Origin: CAYGLV01 sp964351025
GTDB taxonomy: Bacteria > Actinomycetota > Thermoleophilia > Gaiellales > Gaiellaceae
Length of the DNA: 64,000 nt
Direction: 5' to 3'
Assembly (NCBI GenBank): GCA_964351025.1
Contig: CAYGLV010000007.1
Span: forward strand, 3,248-67,247
Shown: positions 51,757-59,833 of the stretch, piece by piece
Layout: every line of letters begins with the position of its first letter
Position numbering within the stretch: the first letter of the stretch is position 1
Program-made: the position numbers and the translations under genes
Notes under the pieces: model-generated
Databases searched by the model: none
The model's input: only the letters and a program-made list of their open reading frames with translations
Told to the model about the DNA's origin: nothing

Positions 51757-53859
51757 TTACCTGGACGGAGGGCGGCGCACCGGGGCACTCTTGTTGCCCG
51801 CCGCGTCCCAGGCGACGACCCGCACCCGTCCCGCAGGGCCATCCCAGGGAATCGTCACCTCGCCGGCCTCCGAGGCCACGTGCTTGACGCTCTTCCCGTT
51901 CACGAGCAGCGTCAGGGCCGCCGGCTCGCTCACCCGAACCCGTAGCGGCAGACCGGGCAGGACGCTGACCTTGGGCGGCGTGGAGTCGGCATCGAACGTC
52001 GCCCCGATAGACGCGCTGGTGACCGCGTCGGTGGCCTCGACGAGCACCTCGTAGCCACCGTCCCGCAGCCGGCCGACGCGCTTCGAGCCGTCCCACACGA
52101 CCCGCTGGAAACCGAGGGGCAGCGGGCCGGCAAAGGGCGTCGCCACCCATCTCCCGTCGCGGAGGACCCGCACGCGCACGGCGGCCGGCGCGGCCAGCTC
52201 GAAGGAGAAGGTGACGCGCTCGAGCCGGCCGTCGCGGTTCGGCGAGAAGACCACGGGCTCGACTTCGAGCCCGCCGAGCGTCCGCGTCACCGCGACGTTG
52301 ACGAGGCCGACCGCCTCCTTGCCGTCGTCGCCGAAGGCGCTGATCCGGAGCTGGTAGGACGCATCCTGAAGCTCGCTCGCCGTGAAGCGGAAGGAGTGCT
52401 CGCCCGCTCGCTGCCTGCGCGGCCGCTGCAACAGCGCCACAGGCTGGCCGATCAGGTCAAGCGCCTGGATGGACACGGTCGCCGGCTTCGTGAGGCCGTA
52501 GGTGATCGTGGACTCGTCCGCCTGGCCGTCGAAGTTCGGGCTGATCGTCTCCGGGTCGGCGGCGAGACCGGTGATCACGACGGGCAGCGCCCTGCCGCCG
52601 ATCACGCCTGCGGCGGCGCGCACCGTCGTACCGGCCGAGATCGTCCAGGCGTACGCAACCGGCGTGACGGCGCTCGCATTCCAGGTCCAGTCCACGGTCG
52701 GGCCCACTCCGGAGCCGGTGGCGACGGTCGCGCCGGCGGCGTCGGTCACGGTCACGGTCCACGGCAGCTCGCTCGACAGGCGGGCGCGGAAACGGACGGG
52801 AGCGCCCACGTTGCCCTCGATCTTCGGCTCGTAGAGCTTCGGCAGCCCGAGCGCTGCCGCAGCACCGGCGATCGCACCGATGCGCCGGTAGAGCGTGTCG
52901 CCCGGGCACTCGGTGAAGCCCGCATCGCGGTGGCCGGAAATCGCCCTCAGGAAGACCGGCAGGCCCGCTGGGAAGCGCTGGTTGCCGCCCGAGATCGCAG
53001 AGAGGGTCGAGAGCGGGTCGAGGTGGGCCACGTCGAGCCGCCAGGCGAGCAGGCGGGCGAGCGAGTCCTCGGCCGCCTTCGCCGGCAGCTCGTGGCCGTA
53101 CTCGCCGAGCACCGCCACGCCGACCGAGCCGGTGTTGAAGCCCTCGGTGTGCGCGCCAACGACGTTCCGTTCGACTCCGCCGGCCCGGCCCTCGTAGACC
53201 GTGCCGTACTTGTCGACAAGGAAGTTGTAGCCGACGTCGTTCCAGCCGTTGCCCTTCACGTGGTAGAGCGCGATCCCGCGCACGATCGCCGCCGCCTCGG
53301 CTGGGGAGTAGTCGTTTGCGCCTGCCGTGTGGTGAACTACCGTGAAGCGGACGGTCTCCGCGTAGGCAGGCGGGCTCCGGACGATCGACTCGTCCGCCCC
53401 CCAGGCGGCACGGCCGACGACCGGCGGTGAGTTGGCGACGGAGAGAGAGCGCGGAGGCACCCGCACCTCGGGACTCGAGACGAACCACGTCTTCAAGCGC
53501 GTCACGCGGCCGCTCAGCCGGTACTCGATCCGGTTCGCCGGCCCCGTCCACCAGGGATTGCCGACCTGCCAGCCGCGCGTGCGGGCGACCTCGGAGCTGC
53601 GCGGGTCGGGCAGGTCCTCGGCCTCCGGCGCGGCCTGCCGCCACGCGCTCCAGCGCCCGGTGAGCGAGCGCGTGCGGAACGAGACGGTGCCCGGCCCCTG
53701 CCAGTGCAGGCCGACCAGATCGAAGCGGGACGGCGCCGCGGCCGCCAGGGCGCGCTCGCCGTGCAGCGGCACCTCCCGGGAGGTGATCGTCGCCGCCTCC
53801 GCGCGCGCGAGCGCGGGGAAGGCGAGCAGGCAGAGCAGGGCGATGCGGAGAGTTTTCAT
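51757..53859 (-). CDS. secreted PGRP-type N-acetylmuramoyl-L-alanine amidase with C-terminal Ig/FlgD-like modules
   Basis: The 700-residue protein has a signal peptide (residues 1-22), an N-terminal beta-domain, and an Amidase_2/PGRP domain with zinc ligands at His176 (FTVVHHTAG) and in SGHRDAGFTECPGD; GYNFLVDKYGTVYEGRAGG is typical. Beyond about residue 350 come three to four Ig-like/FlgD-like modules, each with the S-P-N-x-D-G pattern (ISPNFDGQADE; FSPNRDGRLE). The domain order resembles actinobacterial cell-wall amidases. Its upstream neighbour is the divergent LapA gene. Confidence 0.9.
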   Translation of the reverse strand: MKTLRIALLCLLAFPALARAEAATITSREVPLHGERALAAAAPSRFDLVGLHWQGPGTVSFRTRSLTGRWSAWRQAAPEAEDLPDPRSSEVARTRGWQVGNPWWTGPANRIEYRLSGRVTRLKTWFVSSPEVRVPPRSLSVANSPPVVGRAAWGADESIVRSPPAYAETVRFTVVHHTAGANDYSPAEAAAIVRGIALYHVKGNGWNDVGYNFLVDKYGTVYEGRAGGVERNVVGAHTEGFNTGSVGVAVLGEYGHELPAKAAEDSLARLLAWRLDVAHLDPLSTLSAISGGNQRFPAGLPVFLRAISGHRDAGFTECPGDTLYRRIGAIAGAAAALGLPKLYEPKIEGNVGAPVRFRARLSSELPWTVTVTDAAGATVATGSGVGPTVDWTWNASAVTPVAYAWTISAGTTVRAAAGVIGGRALPVVITGLAADPETISPNFDGQADESTITYGLTKPATVSIQALDLIGQPVALLQRPRRQRAGEHSFRFTASELQDASYQLRISAFGDDGKEAVGLVNVAVTRTLGGLEVEPVVFSPNRDGRLERVTFSFELAAPAAVRVRVLRDGRWVATPFAGPLPLGFQRVVWDGSKRVGRLRDGGYEVLVEATDAVTSASIGATFDADSTPPKVSVLPGLPLRVRVSEPAALTLLVNGKSVKHVASEAGEVTIPWDGPAGRVRVVAWDAAGNKSAPVRRPPSR

Positions 53860-53948
53860 ACGGGGCGCGCGAGTCTGGGGTGGCAGACCTCAGTCTTCGC
53901 CCATGAGGGTAGCGACCCTTCCTTCGCGGAGTCATACTGAAAGGCGAC

Positions 53949-54281
53949 GTGGAGCCAGAGCCGGAGTCGCCAGAACAGGAACCGGAAGCGGGCCCGCCGC
54001 CGCCGGCGGCGGCGGCCACGGAACCCGTCGAGTCCCGCGGCACGCAGCTGCGCCGGCAGGCTCGCAGCGCCCGCCTCTACACCTCGGCGTTCCTCGTGGT
54101 TGCGATGCTGGTCGCGCTGATCGCACTCGTGATCGCGAACACACGCCGCGTGGAGATCAGCTGGGTGATCGGCTCGAGCGAGGCCTCGCTCGTCTGGATC
54201 ATCGTCGCCGCCGCGATTCTGGGCTGGCTCCTGGGAATCGCCACGTTTGTGGCCCTCCGCCTGCGCACGCGCCGCCGGTAG
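53949..54281 (+). CDS. LapA-domain (DUF1049) small membrane protein
   Basis: The 110-residue protein has an acidic proline-rich N-terminal tail (PEPESPEQEPEAGPPPP), two membrane helices (about 46-64 and 80-100) separated by RRVEISWVIGSSEASLVWI, and a basic C-terminus. The first helix to loop pattern (ALVIANTRRVEISW) matches LapA/YciS-type domains, known from lipopolysaccharide assembly in Gram-negatives but widespread and of unknown role in actinobacteria. The start is GTG 53949. Confidence 0.85.
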   Translation: MEPEPESPEQEPEAGPPPPAAAATEPVESRGTQLRRQARSARLYTSAFLVVAMLVALIALVIANTRRVEISWVIGSSEASLVWIIVAAAILGWLLGIATFVALRLRTRRR

Positions 54282-54362
54282 ACGACCGCCCCCCCCGGCG
54301 CTACCATCTGGGGTGTACGGCCACTCTCGGCCGCGAGTTTCGACGTCTAGCCTCGAGGATCG

Positions 54363-54953
54363 ATGACCGAACCGTATTCCAGCCCGCTGCGCGTCCTGAT
54401 CGCCAACGAGCGGCGCGACCGGCTCGAACTGCTGGCGCAGGTTGTAACCGGGTTGGGACACGACGTGATCGCGCGCGAGGTCGAGGTCAGCCAGGTCGCT
54501 GCAGTGACGACGAAGGAGCAGCCCGACGTCGCCCTCGTCGGGCTCGGAGAGAGCGCCGAGCATGCGCTCGAGCTGATCTCGAAGATCGTGCGCGAGGCGT
54601 CCTGCCCCGTGATCGCGCTCCTCTCGTCCAGAGACCCCGACTACGTCCGCGAGGCGGCCCGGCGTGGGGTTTTTGCCTACATCGTGGACAGCATCCCCGA
54701 GGAGCTGCAAAGCGCGATCGACATCACGCTGCAGCGCTTCGCCGAGTACCACAGCCTGCAGGGCGCCTTCGGGCGCCGGGCCGTGATCGAGCAGGCCAAG
54801 GGCATCCTGATGGCCCGCCACGGGCTCCCGGCCGACAAGGCATTCGAGATGCTGAAGGATCACTCGCAGCACAACGGCCACAAGTTGATCGGCGTCGCGC
54901 AGGCTGTCGTCGACAGCCATCTCCTGCTGCTGCCGCCGGTGCCTGTCGAGTAG
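54363..54953 (+). CDS. ANTAR-domain RNA-binding response regulator with degenerate receiver
   Basis: ANTAR proteins bind paired hairpins in nascent RNA and prevent termination. The 196-residue protein has an N-terminal receiver-like domain (residues 9-115) and an ANTAR domain (about 125-190: FGRRAVIEQAKGILMARHG, LKDHSQHNGHKLIGVAQAVV). In the receiver the phosphoacceptor Asp is replaced: the strand reads PDVALVGLGES, with Gly60 at the expected Asp, and the acidic pair reads NE. It is therefore a pseudoreceiver, controlled by something other than phosphorylation. A 325-bp structured leader lies immediately downstream. Confidence 0.9.
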   Translation: MTEPYSSPLRVLIANERRDRLELLAQVVTGLGHDVIAREVEVSQVAAVTTKEQPDVALVGLGESAEHALELISKIVREASCPVIALLSSRDPDYVREAARRGVFAYIVDSIPEELQSAIDITLQRFAEYHSLQGAFGRRAVIEQAKGILMARHGLPADKAFEMLKDHSQHNGHKLIGVAQAVVDSHLLLLPPVPVE

Positions 54954-55278
54954 CCGCCGGCGACCCGGAAGCTTGTCGTAACCGGCTCAAGGCCGTGCTA
55001 GACTGACGTCTGCGCAGCCGTAACAACCGGCCGCCGTGCAGGAATGCGAGGTGCCGAGCAACCGGCCTTCGCGAAGGATCCGCCCTCAGCAGCGCAGGTC
55101 GGAGCGACTGGCTGACCTGAACGCCCCGGTCAGCGGTGAGGCTTCCAGCTGAGGAGTGGACCGCATGGACGACTACGAGCGACGAGCCCGCCTCCGAGGC
55201 GGCCGCACGGCGCTCCGGCACCGTGCTCCCAGACCCACGACCAGAGACTTGAACGTAGACCGAGCTGAAGGAGCCGAC
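54954..55278 (+). promoter_or_regulatory. 325-bp non-coding leader with promoter-like start and hairpins upstream of the ice-binding-like gene
   Basis: An extended -10 (TGCTAGACT, 54996-55004) suggests a transcript with about 270 nt of 5' UTR. The leader holds a direct repeat CAACCGGCC (55024-55032 and 55060-55068), a short palindrome CCTTCGCGAAGG, a hairpin GCTGACC-N10-GGTCAGC (about 55112-55135), and a GC-rich hairpin CCGCCT-CCG-AGGCGG near 55190. It matches no riboswitch I know. An upstream in-frame start at 55156 exists, but ATG 55279 has a far better ribosome binding site. Confidence 0.5.
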
Positions 55279-56493
55279 ATGAGAACCAAGGCAAACGCAC
55301 CGCCCGTTCTGCTTGCATTCGCGTCCGCCAGACGCCGCACGCTCGCGGTGGGAAGCGCCGGGCTCGTCGTCGCGCTGATCATGGCGCTCACGCTCGGGTC
55401 CAGCGCCCAGGCCGTATCGCCGGTCACGATTGGGCTGGGGGCCGCAGGCCAGTACGCGGTGCTGGCCGGTTCCGGGATGACCAACTCCGGCACGAGCACG
55501 ATCGTCGGCGATGTCGGGTCGTCCCCGACCCCGTCCCAGACGGGATTCACCCCCTGCCCCGCGGCGAACTGCATCGCCCTCACCGGTGCGAACCACAACG
55601 ATCCCGACCCGAACGACGCGGCGACACAGAGCGCGAAGACCGCCCTGGCGACGGCGTACGACAACGCGGCCGGGCGAACGCCAACTTCGGTGGGCGTCGA
55701 GCTCGGCGGCAAGACGCTCGTGGCCGGCGTCTACACATCGGGGAGCGTCGGGGCGGACACGTTCGGCATCACGGGTGAGCTCATTCTCAACGGGGACAAC
55801 AACTGGGACTCAGTCTTCATCTTCCAGACCGAAGCCACGCTGATCACCGCCGGGGCCAGCAAGATCACGCTGCTCCGTGGCGCGCAGGCCTGCAACATCT
55901 TCTGGCAGGTCGGCTCGTCCGCAACGCTCGGGGGAAACTCCTTCTTCAAGGGGACGATTCTTGCCAATGCCACCATCACGGTCGGCGGCGGCGCGACCAT
56001 CGCCGGTCGGCTGCTGGCCGCCCGGCAGGGCTCCGCCGGAGCGGTGACATTGATCAACGACACGATCACGAAGCCGTCGACGTGCGTCCAGCAAGCCGAC
56101 GTGGATGCTGCCGCTGCTGTGGCAGCGGCCGAGGCAGCGAGAGTCGCGGCGGTCGAGGCGGCCAGGGTCGCCGAGGTGGCCAGGCTCGCAGCGGTCGAGG
56201 CCGCGAGAGTCGCGGCGGTCGAGGCGGCAGCACGGGCCGCAGCCAAGGCACAGGCGGCTAAAGTCGCGGCGGCGAAGGCCGCAGCGAAGGCGAAGGCTGC
56301 CGCGGTGAAGGCCGCGACGGAGGCGAAGGTCGTCGCGACGGCGAAGGCCAAGGTGGTGGCGAAGGTTGCCGCCGTGAAGGCTGCTGAAGCGAAGGTCGCA
56401 GCCGTGAAGGCCGCCAAGGCGGCAAAGGCCGCCAACGTGGCGAAGATCGCGGCGGTGAAGGCTGCGGCAGCGAGGGCTGGGTTTACCGGCTAG
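55279..56493 (+). CDS. DUF3494 ice-binding-like secreted protein with alanine-rich C-terminal helix
   Basis: The 404-residue protein begins with a long signal peptide or anchor (basic SARRR, then a helix at about 23-42, AVGSAGLVVALIMALTLG). The DUF3494 beta-solenoid follows (about 46-268: AAGQYAVLAGSGMTNSGTST, GVYTSGSVG, GELILNGDNNWDSVFIFQTE, FKGTILANATITVGGGA). Members of this fold bind ice or act as surface adhesins. Residues 270-404 are almost only Ala, Val, Lys, Glu and Arg (units EAARVAAV, later KAAAVKAA), a predicted single long helix that changes from Glu/Arg-rich to Lys-rich. The start at 55279 has GAAGGAG upstream. The ice-binding assignment is by fold only. Confidence 0.85.
   Translation: MRTKANAPPVLLAFASARRRTLAVGSAGLVVALIMALTLGSSAQAVSPVTIGLGAAGQYAVLAGSGMTNSGTSTIVGDVGSSPTPSQTGFTPCPAANCIALTGANHNDPDPNDAATQSAKTALATAYDNAAGRTPTSVGVELGGKTLVAGVYTSGSVGADTFGITGELILNGDNNWDSVFIFQTEATLITAGASKITLLRGAQACNIFWQVGSSATLGGNSFFKGTILANATITVGGGATIAGRLLAARQGSAGAVTLINDTITKPSTCVQQADVDAAAAVAAAEAARVAAVEAARVAEVARLAAVEAARVAAVEAAARAAAKAQAAKVAAAKAAAKAKAAAVKAATEAKVVATAKAKVVAKVAAVKAAEAKVAAVKAAKAAKAANVAKIAAVKAAAARAGFTG
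56086..56480 (+). repeat. DNA encoding an imperfect 8-residue alanine-rich repeat
   Basis: The 3' third of the ice-binding-like gene consists of imperfect 24-bp-related units (encoding EAARVAAV and variants), then Lys-containing units (encoding KAAAVKAA, AKVAAVKA). The spacing of Glu in the first units is 8, 6, 8 and 8 residues, so the period is 8, not the heptad of a coiled coil. Length variation by recombination between units would be expected. Confidence 0.7.
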
Positions 56494-56503
56494 GGCTGAC
56501 GGC

Positions 56504-56540
56504 ACCGAAGGCGGGTGGCCCTGAGCTGCCCGCCTTCGGT
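56504..56540 (+). terminator. strong hairpin terminator after the ice-binding-like gene
   Basis: A 12-bp perfect stem (ACCGAAGGCGGG pairing with CCCGCCTTCGGT) with a 13-nt loop starts 10 bp after the stop codon. It is followed by a moderately T-rich stretch (CGGCCCTTGTTCC) rather than a pure T-run. It separates the ice-binding-like gene from the L,D-transpeptidase gene. Confidence 0.72.
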
Positions 56541-56578
56541 TCGGCCCTTGTTCCAACCCCAGTAGAAGACCCGAGACG

Positions 56579-57292
56579 GTGAATGCCCCGACGTACCGGT
56601 ACCTGCTCGCGCTCGCGACGGGACTCGTGCTGCTCGCCGCGACACCGGCGGGCGCGACTCCGGCGAGCATGGGGCCGACCCAGGAGCTGGTGATCCTGCT
56701 CCGAGCGCACAGCGCGTATGTGGCACCCAGTGCGCGGTCGGCTCCGGTGGGATCCGTGCGCGCACGGCGACCCCTCACGGGTGAGCGAACCGTCCTGCCC
56801 GTCATCGCGCGGCGAACCGGGGCCGACGGGCTCGAGTGGCTTCGTGTCAGGCTCCCCGGGCGGCCGAACGGGCTCACGGGCTGGATCCGCAAGCGCGCGA
56901 CGACAGCTGCGTCGACGCCCTGGCACGTCGTCGTCTCGGTCTCCACGAGACAGGTGCACGCCTACCGCAACGGTCGCCGCGTCGCAACCTTCAAGGCGAT
57001 CGTGGGCAAGCCCTCGACGCCCACGCCTCAGGGTGAGTCGTTTGTCGAAGAGGTCGTCCGGCTGCCCGCCGGCGCCGCGGGAGCGCCGTTCGCGCTCGCC
57101 TTGAGCTCCCGCTCGGACGTCTTCCAGGAGTTCGCCGGCGGGCCGGGCCAGACCGCACTCCACGGCCTGGCCAACCTCGGCGGCGTGCTGGGCACCGCCG
57201 CCTCCAACGGCTGCGTGCGCCTGGACGCCGTTGCGATCCGCTGGCTCGCCGCGCGCGTCGGCGCCGGCGTGCCGGTGACCGTCACAGGCTAA
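56579..57292 (+). CDS. secreted L,D-transpeptidase (YkuD domain)
   Basis: The enzyme makes 3-3 peptidoglycan crosslinks, or attaches proteins, outside the membrane. The 237 residues contain a signal peptide (about 7-26, YLLALATGLVLLAATPAGA), an SH3-like N-terminal part (LEWLRVRLPGRPNGLTGWIR), and a YkuD domain with His195 (ALHGLANLGG) and nucleophile Cys212 in the motif SNGCVRLD. The residue before Gly-Cys is Asn rather than His, a known variant. The GTG start fits the signal peptide. It is followed after 17 bp by the NfeD gene. Confidence 0.9.
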   Translation: MNAPTYRYLLALATGLVLLAATPAGATPASMGPTQELVILLRAHSAYVAPSARSAPVGSVRARRPLTGERTVLPVIARRTGADGLEWLRVRLPGRPNGLTGWIRKRATTAASTPWHVVVSVSTRQVHAYRNGRRVATFKAIVGKPSTPTPQGESFVEEVVRLPAGAAGAPFALALSSRSDVFQEFAGGPGQTALHGLANLGGVLGTAASNGCVRLDAVAIRWLAARVGAGVPVTVTG

Positions 57293-57309
57293 GTAGAATT
57301 CCCAGGGCT

Positions 57310-58626
57310 GTGAACACGCGTCCCTCGCGTGGTCTGATGGCCTTCTTCGTCGCGACCCTCGCCGGCCTCGCGCTCGCAGGGGGGGCTGCGGCCGACGCCC
57401 CGCGAGTGCTCGCTGTCCAGTTCGAGAACGACGTCAATCCCGTCACCCAGGACTTCATCACCGACGCCATCTCGCGCGGCGAGCGCGAGGAGGTCGCCGC
57501 GGTCGTGATCGTGATGGACACACCGGGTGGGCTCGGCTCCTCGATGCGCAAGATCGTCAAGGCGATCCTCGCCGCGCAGGTGCCGGTGATCGTCTACGTC
57601 GCCCCCGGCGGCTCGAGCGCCGACTCTGCGGGCGCGGTGATCGCGATGGCCGCGGACGTCGTCGCCATGGCCCCGCAGACGAACATCGGCTCCTCCACGC
57701 CGATCTCGATCGGCGGCGAGGACATCTCGAAAGACCTGCGGCGGAAGATCGTGAACGACGCCGCGGCGTACATCCGGGAGCTGGCGATCGAGCACGGGCG
57801 CAACGGCGACGAGGCGGAGAAGATGGTGCGCGAAGCGTCCAACCTCGGCGCCCGCAAGGCGCTCGCCTTGAACGTCGCTGACATCGTCGCCCCCGACCTG
57901 CCAGCGCTGCTCGAACGGCTCGACGGCTACAAGACCACTCCGAAGGAGCTCGTGCTGCACACCGCCGGCGCCCAGATCGAAGAGGTCCGGATGTCGGGCT
58001 GGAAGCGGGTGCTCGACCTGCTCATCGACCCGAACATCATCGCGCTGATGCTCTCGATCGGGCTGATCGGGATCGTCGTCGAACTCTGGAACCCCGGGCT
58101 GATCTTCCCCGGCACCGTCGGTGCGATCTCGCTGATCGTCGGCCTCTACGGGCTCCAGGTACTGCCTGTGTCGGCCGCCGGGGTGCTGCTGATGCTGCTC
58201 GCCGCAGCCTTCTTCGTGATGGATCTCTTCCTGCCGAGCCACGGCGCGCTCACCGCCGCCGGCGGCGTCACCTTCGTGATCGGCGCTCTGATGCTGTTCG
58301 ACCCGGCCGGCCCCGCCTACCAGGTCTCGCTCACGACGGCGATCTCGATCGCGGGGGTGCTGACGCTGTTCATGGGCCTCGCGATGGCAAAGGCCGTTCA
58401 GGCACGGCGCCGGCCCGCCGAGGTCGGCGCCCACGTGCTCGTCGGCGCACACGGCCAGGTACGGAGCGGCGGCCTCGTCTTCGTCAAAGGAGAGCTCTGG
58501 CGCGCGCGGGCGCGCGACGGCCACGCCCTCACGGTCGGCGAGCACGTGGAGGTCGCGGGTCTCGCCGACGATCTCGGGCTGCTGGTCGTAGAATCCCCTC
58601 ACCCCACGAAAGGATCCACGCCGTGA
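57310..58626 (+). CDS. NfeD-family membrane protein with ClpP-class serine protease domain
   Basis: The 438-residue protein has a signal peptide or anchor, an extracytoplasmic ClpP-class protease domain ([15 protein letters not shown]; the Ser in [19 protein letters not shown] is the likely nucleophile with a downstream Lys), four to five C-terminal helices, and an NfeD OB-fold (about 375-425: [20 protein letters not shown]). NfeD proteases work with SPFH proteins on membrane protein quality control. The GTGA overlap with the next gene is the usual nfeD-stomatin pairing. Confidence 0.92.
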   Translation: MNTRPSRGLMAFFVATLAGLALAGGAAADAPRVLAVQFENDVNPVTQDFITDAISRGEREEVAAVVIVMDTPGGLGSSMRKIVKAILAAQVPVIVYVAPGGSSADSAGAVIAMAADVVAMAPQTNIGSSTPISIGGEDISKDLRRKIVNDAAAYIRELAIEHGRNGDEAEKMVREASNLGARKALALNVADIVAPDLPALLERLDGYKTTPKELVLHTAGAQIEEVRMSGWKRVLDLLIDPNIIALMLSIGLIGIVVELWNPGLIFPGTVGAISLIVGLYGLQVLPVSAAGVLLMLLAAAFFVMDLFLPSHGALTAAGGVTFVIGALMLFDPAGPAYQVSLTTAISIAGVLTLFMGLAMAKAVQARRRPAEVGAHVLVGAHGQVRSGGLVFVKGELWRARARDGHALTVGEHVEVAGLADDLGLLVVESPHPTKGSTP

Positions 58627-59390
58627 CCGCCCTCATCGTTCTGGCAGCAATCGTCGTCATCGGGCTGCTCTTCCTCTCCGCTGCGATCAAGATCGCGCGC
58701 GAGTACGAGCGCGGCGTCATCTTCCGGCTCGGCCGCCTGCTCCCGGAGCCGAAGGGCCCCGGGCTCTTCATCCTGATCCCGATCGTCGACCGGATGGTGC
58801 GGGTCGACCTGCGCACGATCACGCTGAACGTGCCGCCTCAGGAAGTGATCACCAAGGACAACGTGCCGGTGCGCGTCAACGCCGTGGCCTACTTCCGGAT
58901 CATCGAGCCGAAGAACGCGATCGTCCAGATCGAGAACTTCATGGTCGCCACCTCTCAGATCGCCCAGACCACGCTGCGCTCCGTGCTCGGCCAGCACATG
59001 CTCGACGAGCTGCTCGCCGAGCGCGACAAGATCAACGCCATCCTGCAGGCGATCATCGACGAGGCGACCTCACCGTGGGGGATCAAGGTGTCGATCGTCG
59101 AGGTCAAGGACGTCGAGATCCCGACCGGCATGCAGCGCGCGATGGCCCGGCAGGCAGAGGCCGAGCGCGAGCGGCGCGCCAAGGTGATCGCGGCCGAGGG
59201 CGAGTTCCAGGCCTCGCAGCGGCTCGCCGACGCAGCCGACGTGATGGCGAAGTCGCCGATGGCCCTCCAGCTCCGCTATCTCCAGACGCTGCTCGAGATC
59301 GGTGCCACGAACGCGACGACGATCGTCTTCCCGGCGCCCATCGACATGCTGACTGCCTTCATGGGCAAAGCGCAAGGAGGAAGCTCGTAG
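58623..59390 (+). CDS. SPFH/band-7 (stomatin/slipin) membrane protein
   Basis: The 255-residue protein has one N-terminal membrane helix (about 3-20), the SPFH core ([15 protein letters not shown] region; [20 protein letters not shown]) and the C-terminal helical arm with [20 protein letters not shown]. It is the likely partner and substrate-recognition scaffold of the NfeD protease, with which it overlaps as GTGA. The last residues, AQGGSS, are unremarkable. It converges with the MerR-type gene, with a 16-bp gap. Confidence 0.93.
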   Translation: MTALIVLAAIVVIGLLFLSAAIKIAREYERGVIFRLGRLLPEPKGPGLFILIPIVDRMVRVDLRTITLNVPPQEVITKDNVPVRVNAVAYFRIIEPKNAIVQIENFMVATSQIAQTTLRSVLGQHMLDELLAERDKINAILQAIIDEATSPWGIKVSIVEVKDVEIPTGMQRAMARQAEAERERRAKVIAAEGEFQASQRLADAADVMAKSPMALQLRYLQTLLEIGATNATTIVFPAPIDMLTAFMGKAQGGSS

Positions 59391-59406
59391 CCCGTCCGGG
59401 CGCGCG

Positions 59407-59721
59407 CTAACGGAAGGCGTTCGGCGCGGCCACGCGGCCGTGGAGCTCCTGGAACCGCTTGGCCGCGTCGATCGCGGCCCCGAGGTTCAGGCCCTTGTCC
59501 TTGGCCTGCTTGATCAGCAGAACCGTCTCGAGGGCGTCGATGTCGTAGATCCTCTGCTTGCGCCCCTTTGTCGGAATCTGCGCCTTGTTCGTCCAGTAGT
59601 CGAGCTGCATCTTCGAGATGCCCGCGACCTGGCAGACCTGACCGAGATAGAGCTCGACCTTGGCCAGATGCTCGGCAAGGTTTATCGGTTCAAGAAGGTC
59701 GACCTGATTGCTGTAAGCCAT
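59407..59721 (-). CDS. MerR-type DNA-binding regulator
   Basis: The 104-residue protein has an N-terminal extension of about 30 residues and a MerR-like winged-helix domain: VCQVAGISKMQLDYWTNKA, then KGRKQRIYDIDALETVLLI. No ligand-binding C-terminal domain is present, only a short helix KDKGLNLGAAIDAAKRFQ. ATG 59721 (MAYSNQVDLLEP) is preferred over 59784, which would add a run without homology. It lies downstream of gyrA on the same strand, separated by a terminator hairpin. Confidence 0.8.
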   Translation of the reverse strand: MAYSNQVDLLEPINLAEHLAKVELYLGQVCQVAGISKMQLDYWTNKAQIPTKGRKQRIYDIDALETVLLIKQAKDKGLNLGAAIDAAKRFQELHGRVAAPNAFR

Positions 59722-59797
59722 ATCGCCCCTCGTCAGGAAAGGGATCGTCCCGCCTGCTGCGAGAGGTATATCGCCCCGGTCCACCGATTGGAAGGTC

Positions 59798-59820
59798 CCC
59801 GCCGGAGAGTCGCCGGCGGG
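59798..59820 (-). terminator. hairpin terminator downstream of gyrA
   Basis: CCCGCCGG and CCGGCGGG form an 8-bp GC stem with a 7-nt loop, 13 bp after the gyrA stop on the minus strand. It probably ends the gyrBA transcript and insulates the MerR-type gene. Confidence 0.6.
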
Positions 59821-59833
59821 AGCGGGCCGCGGG

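Noticed and set aside
54996..55278. known riboswitch before the ice-binding-like gene
   Set aside because: I compared it with c-di-GMP-I, c-di-AMP, cobalamin, SAM and TPP cores from memory and found no match.
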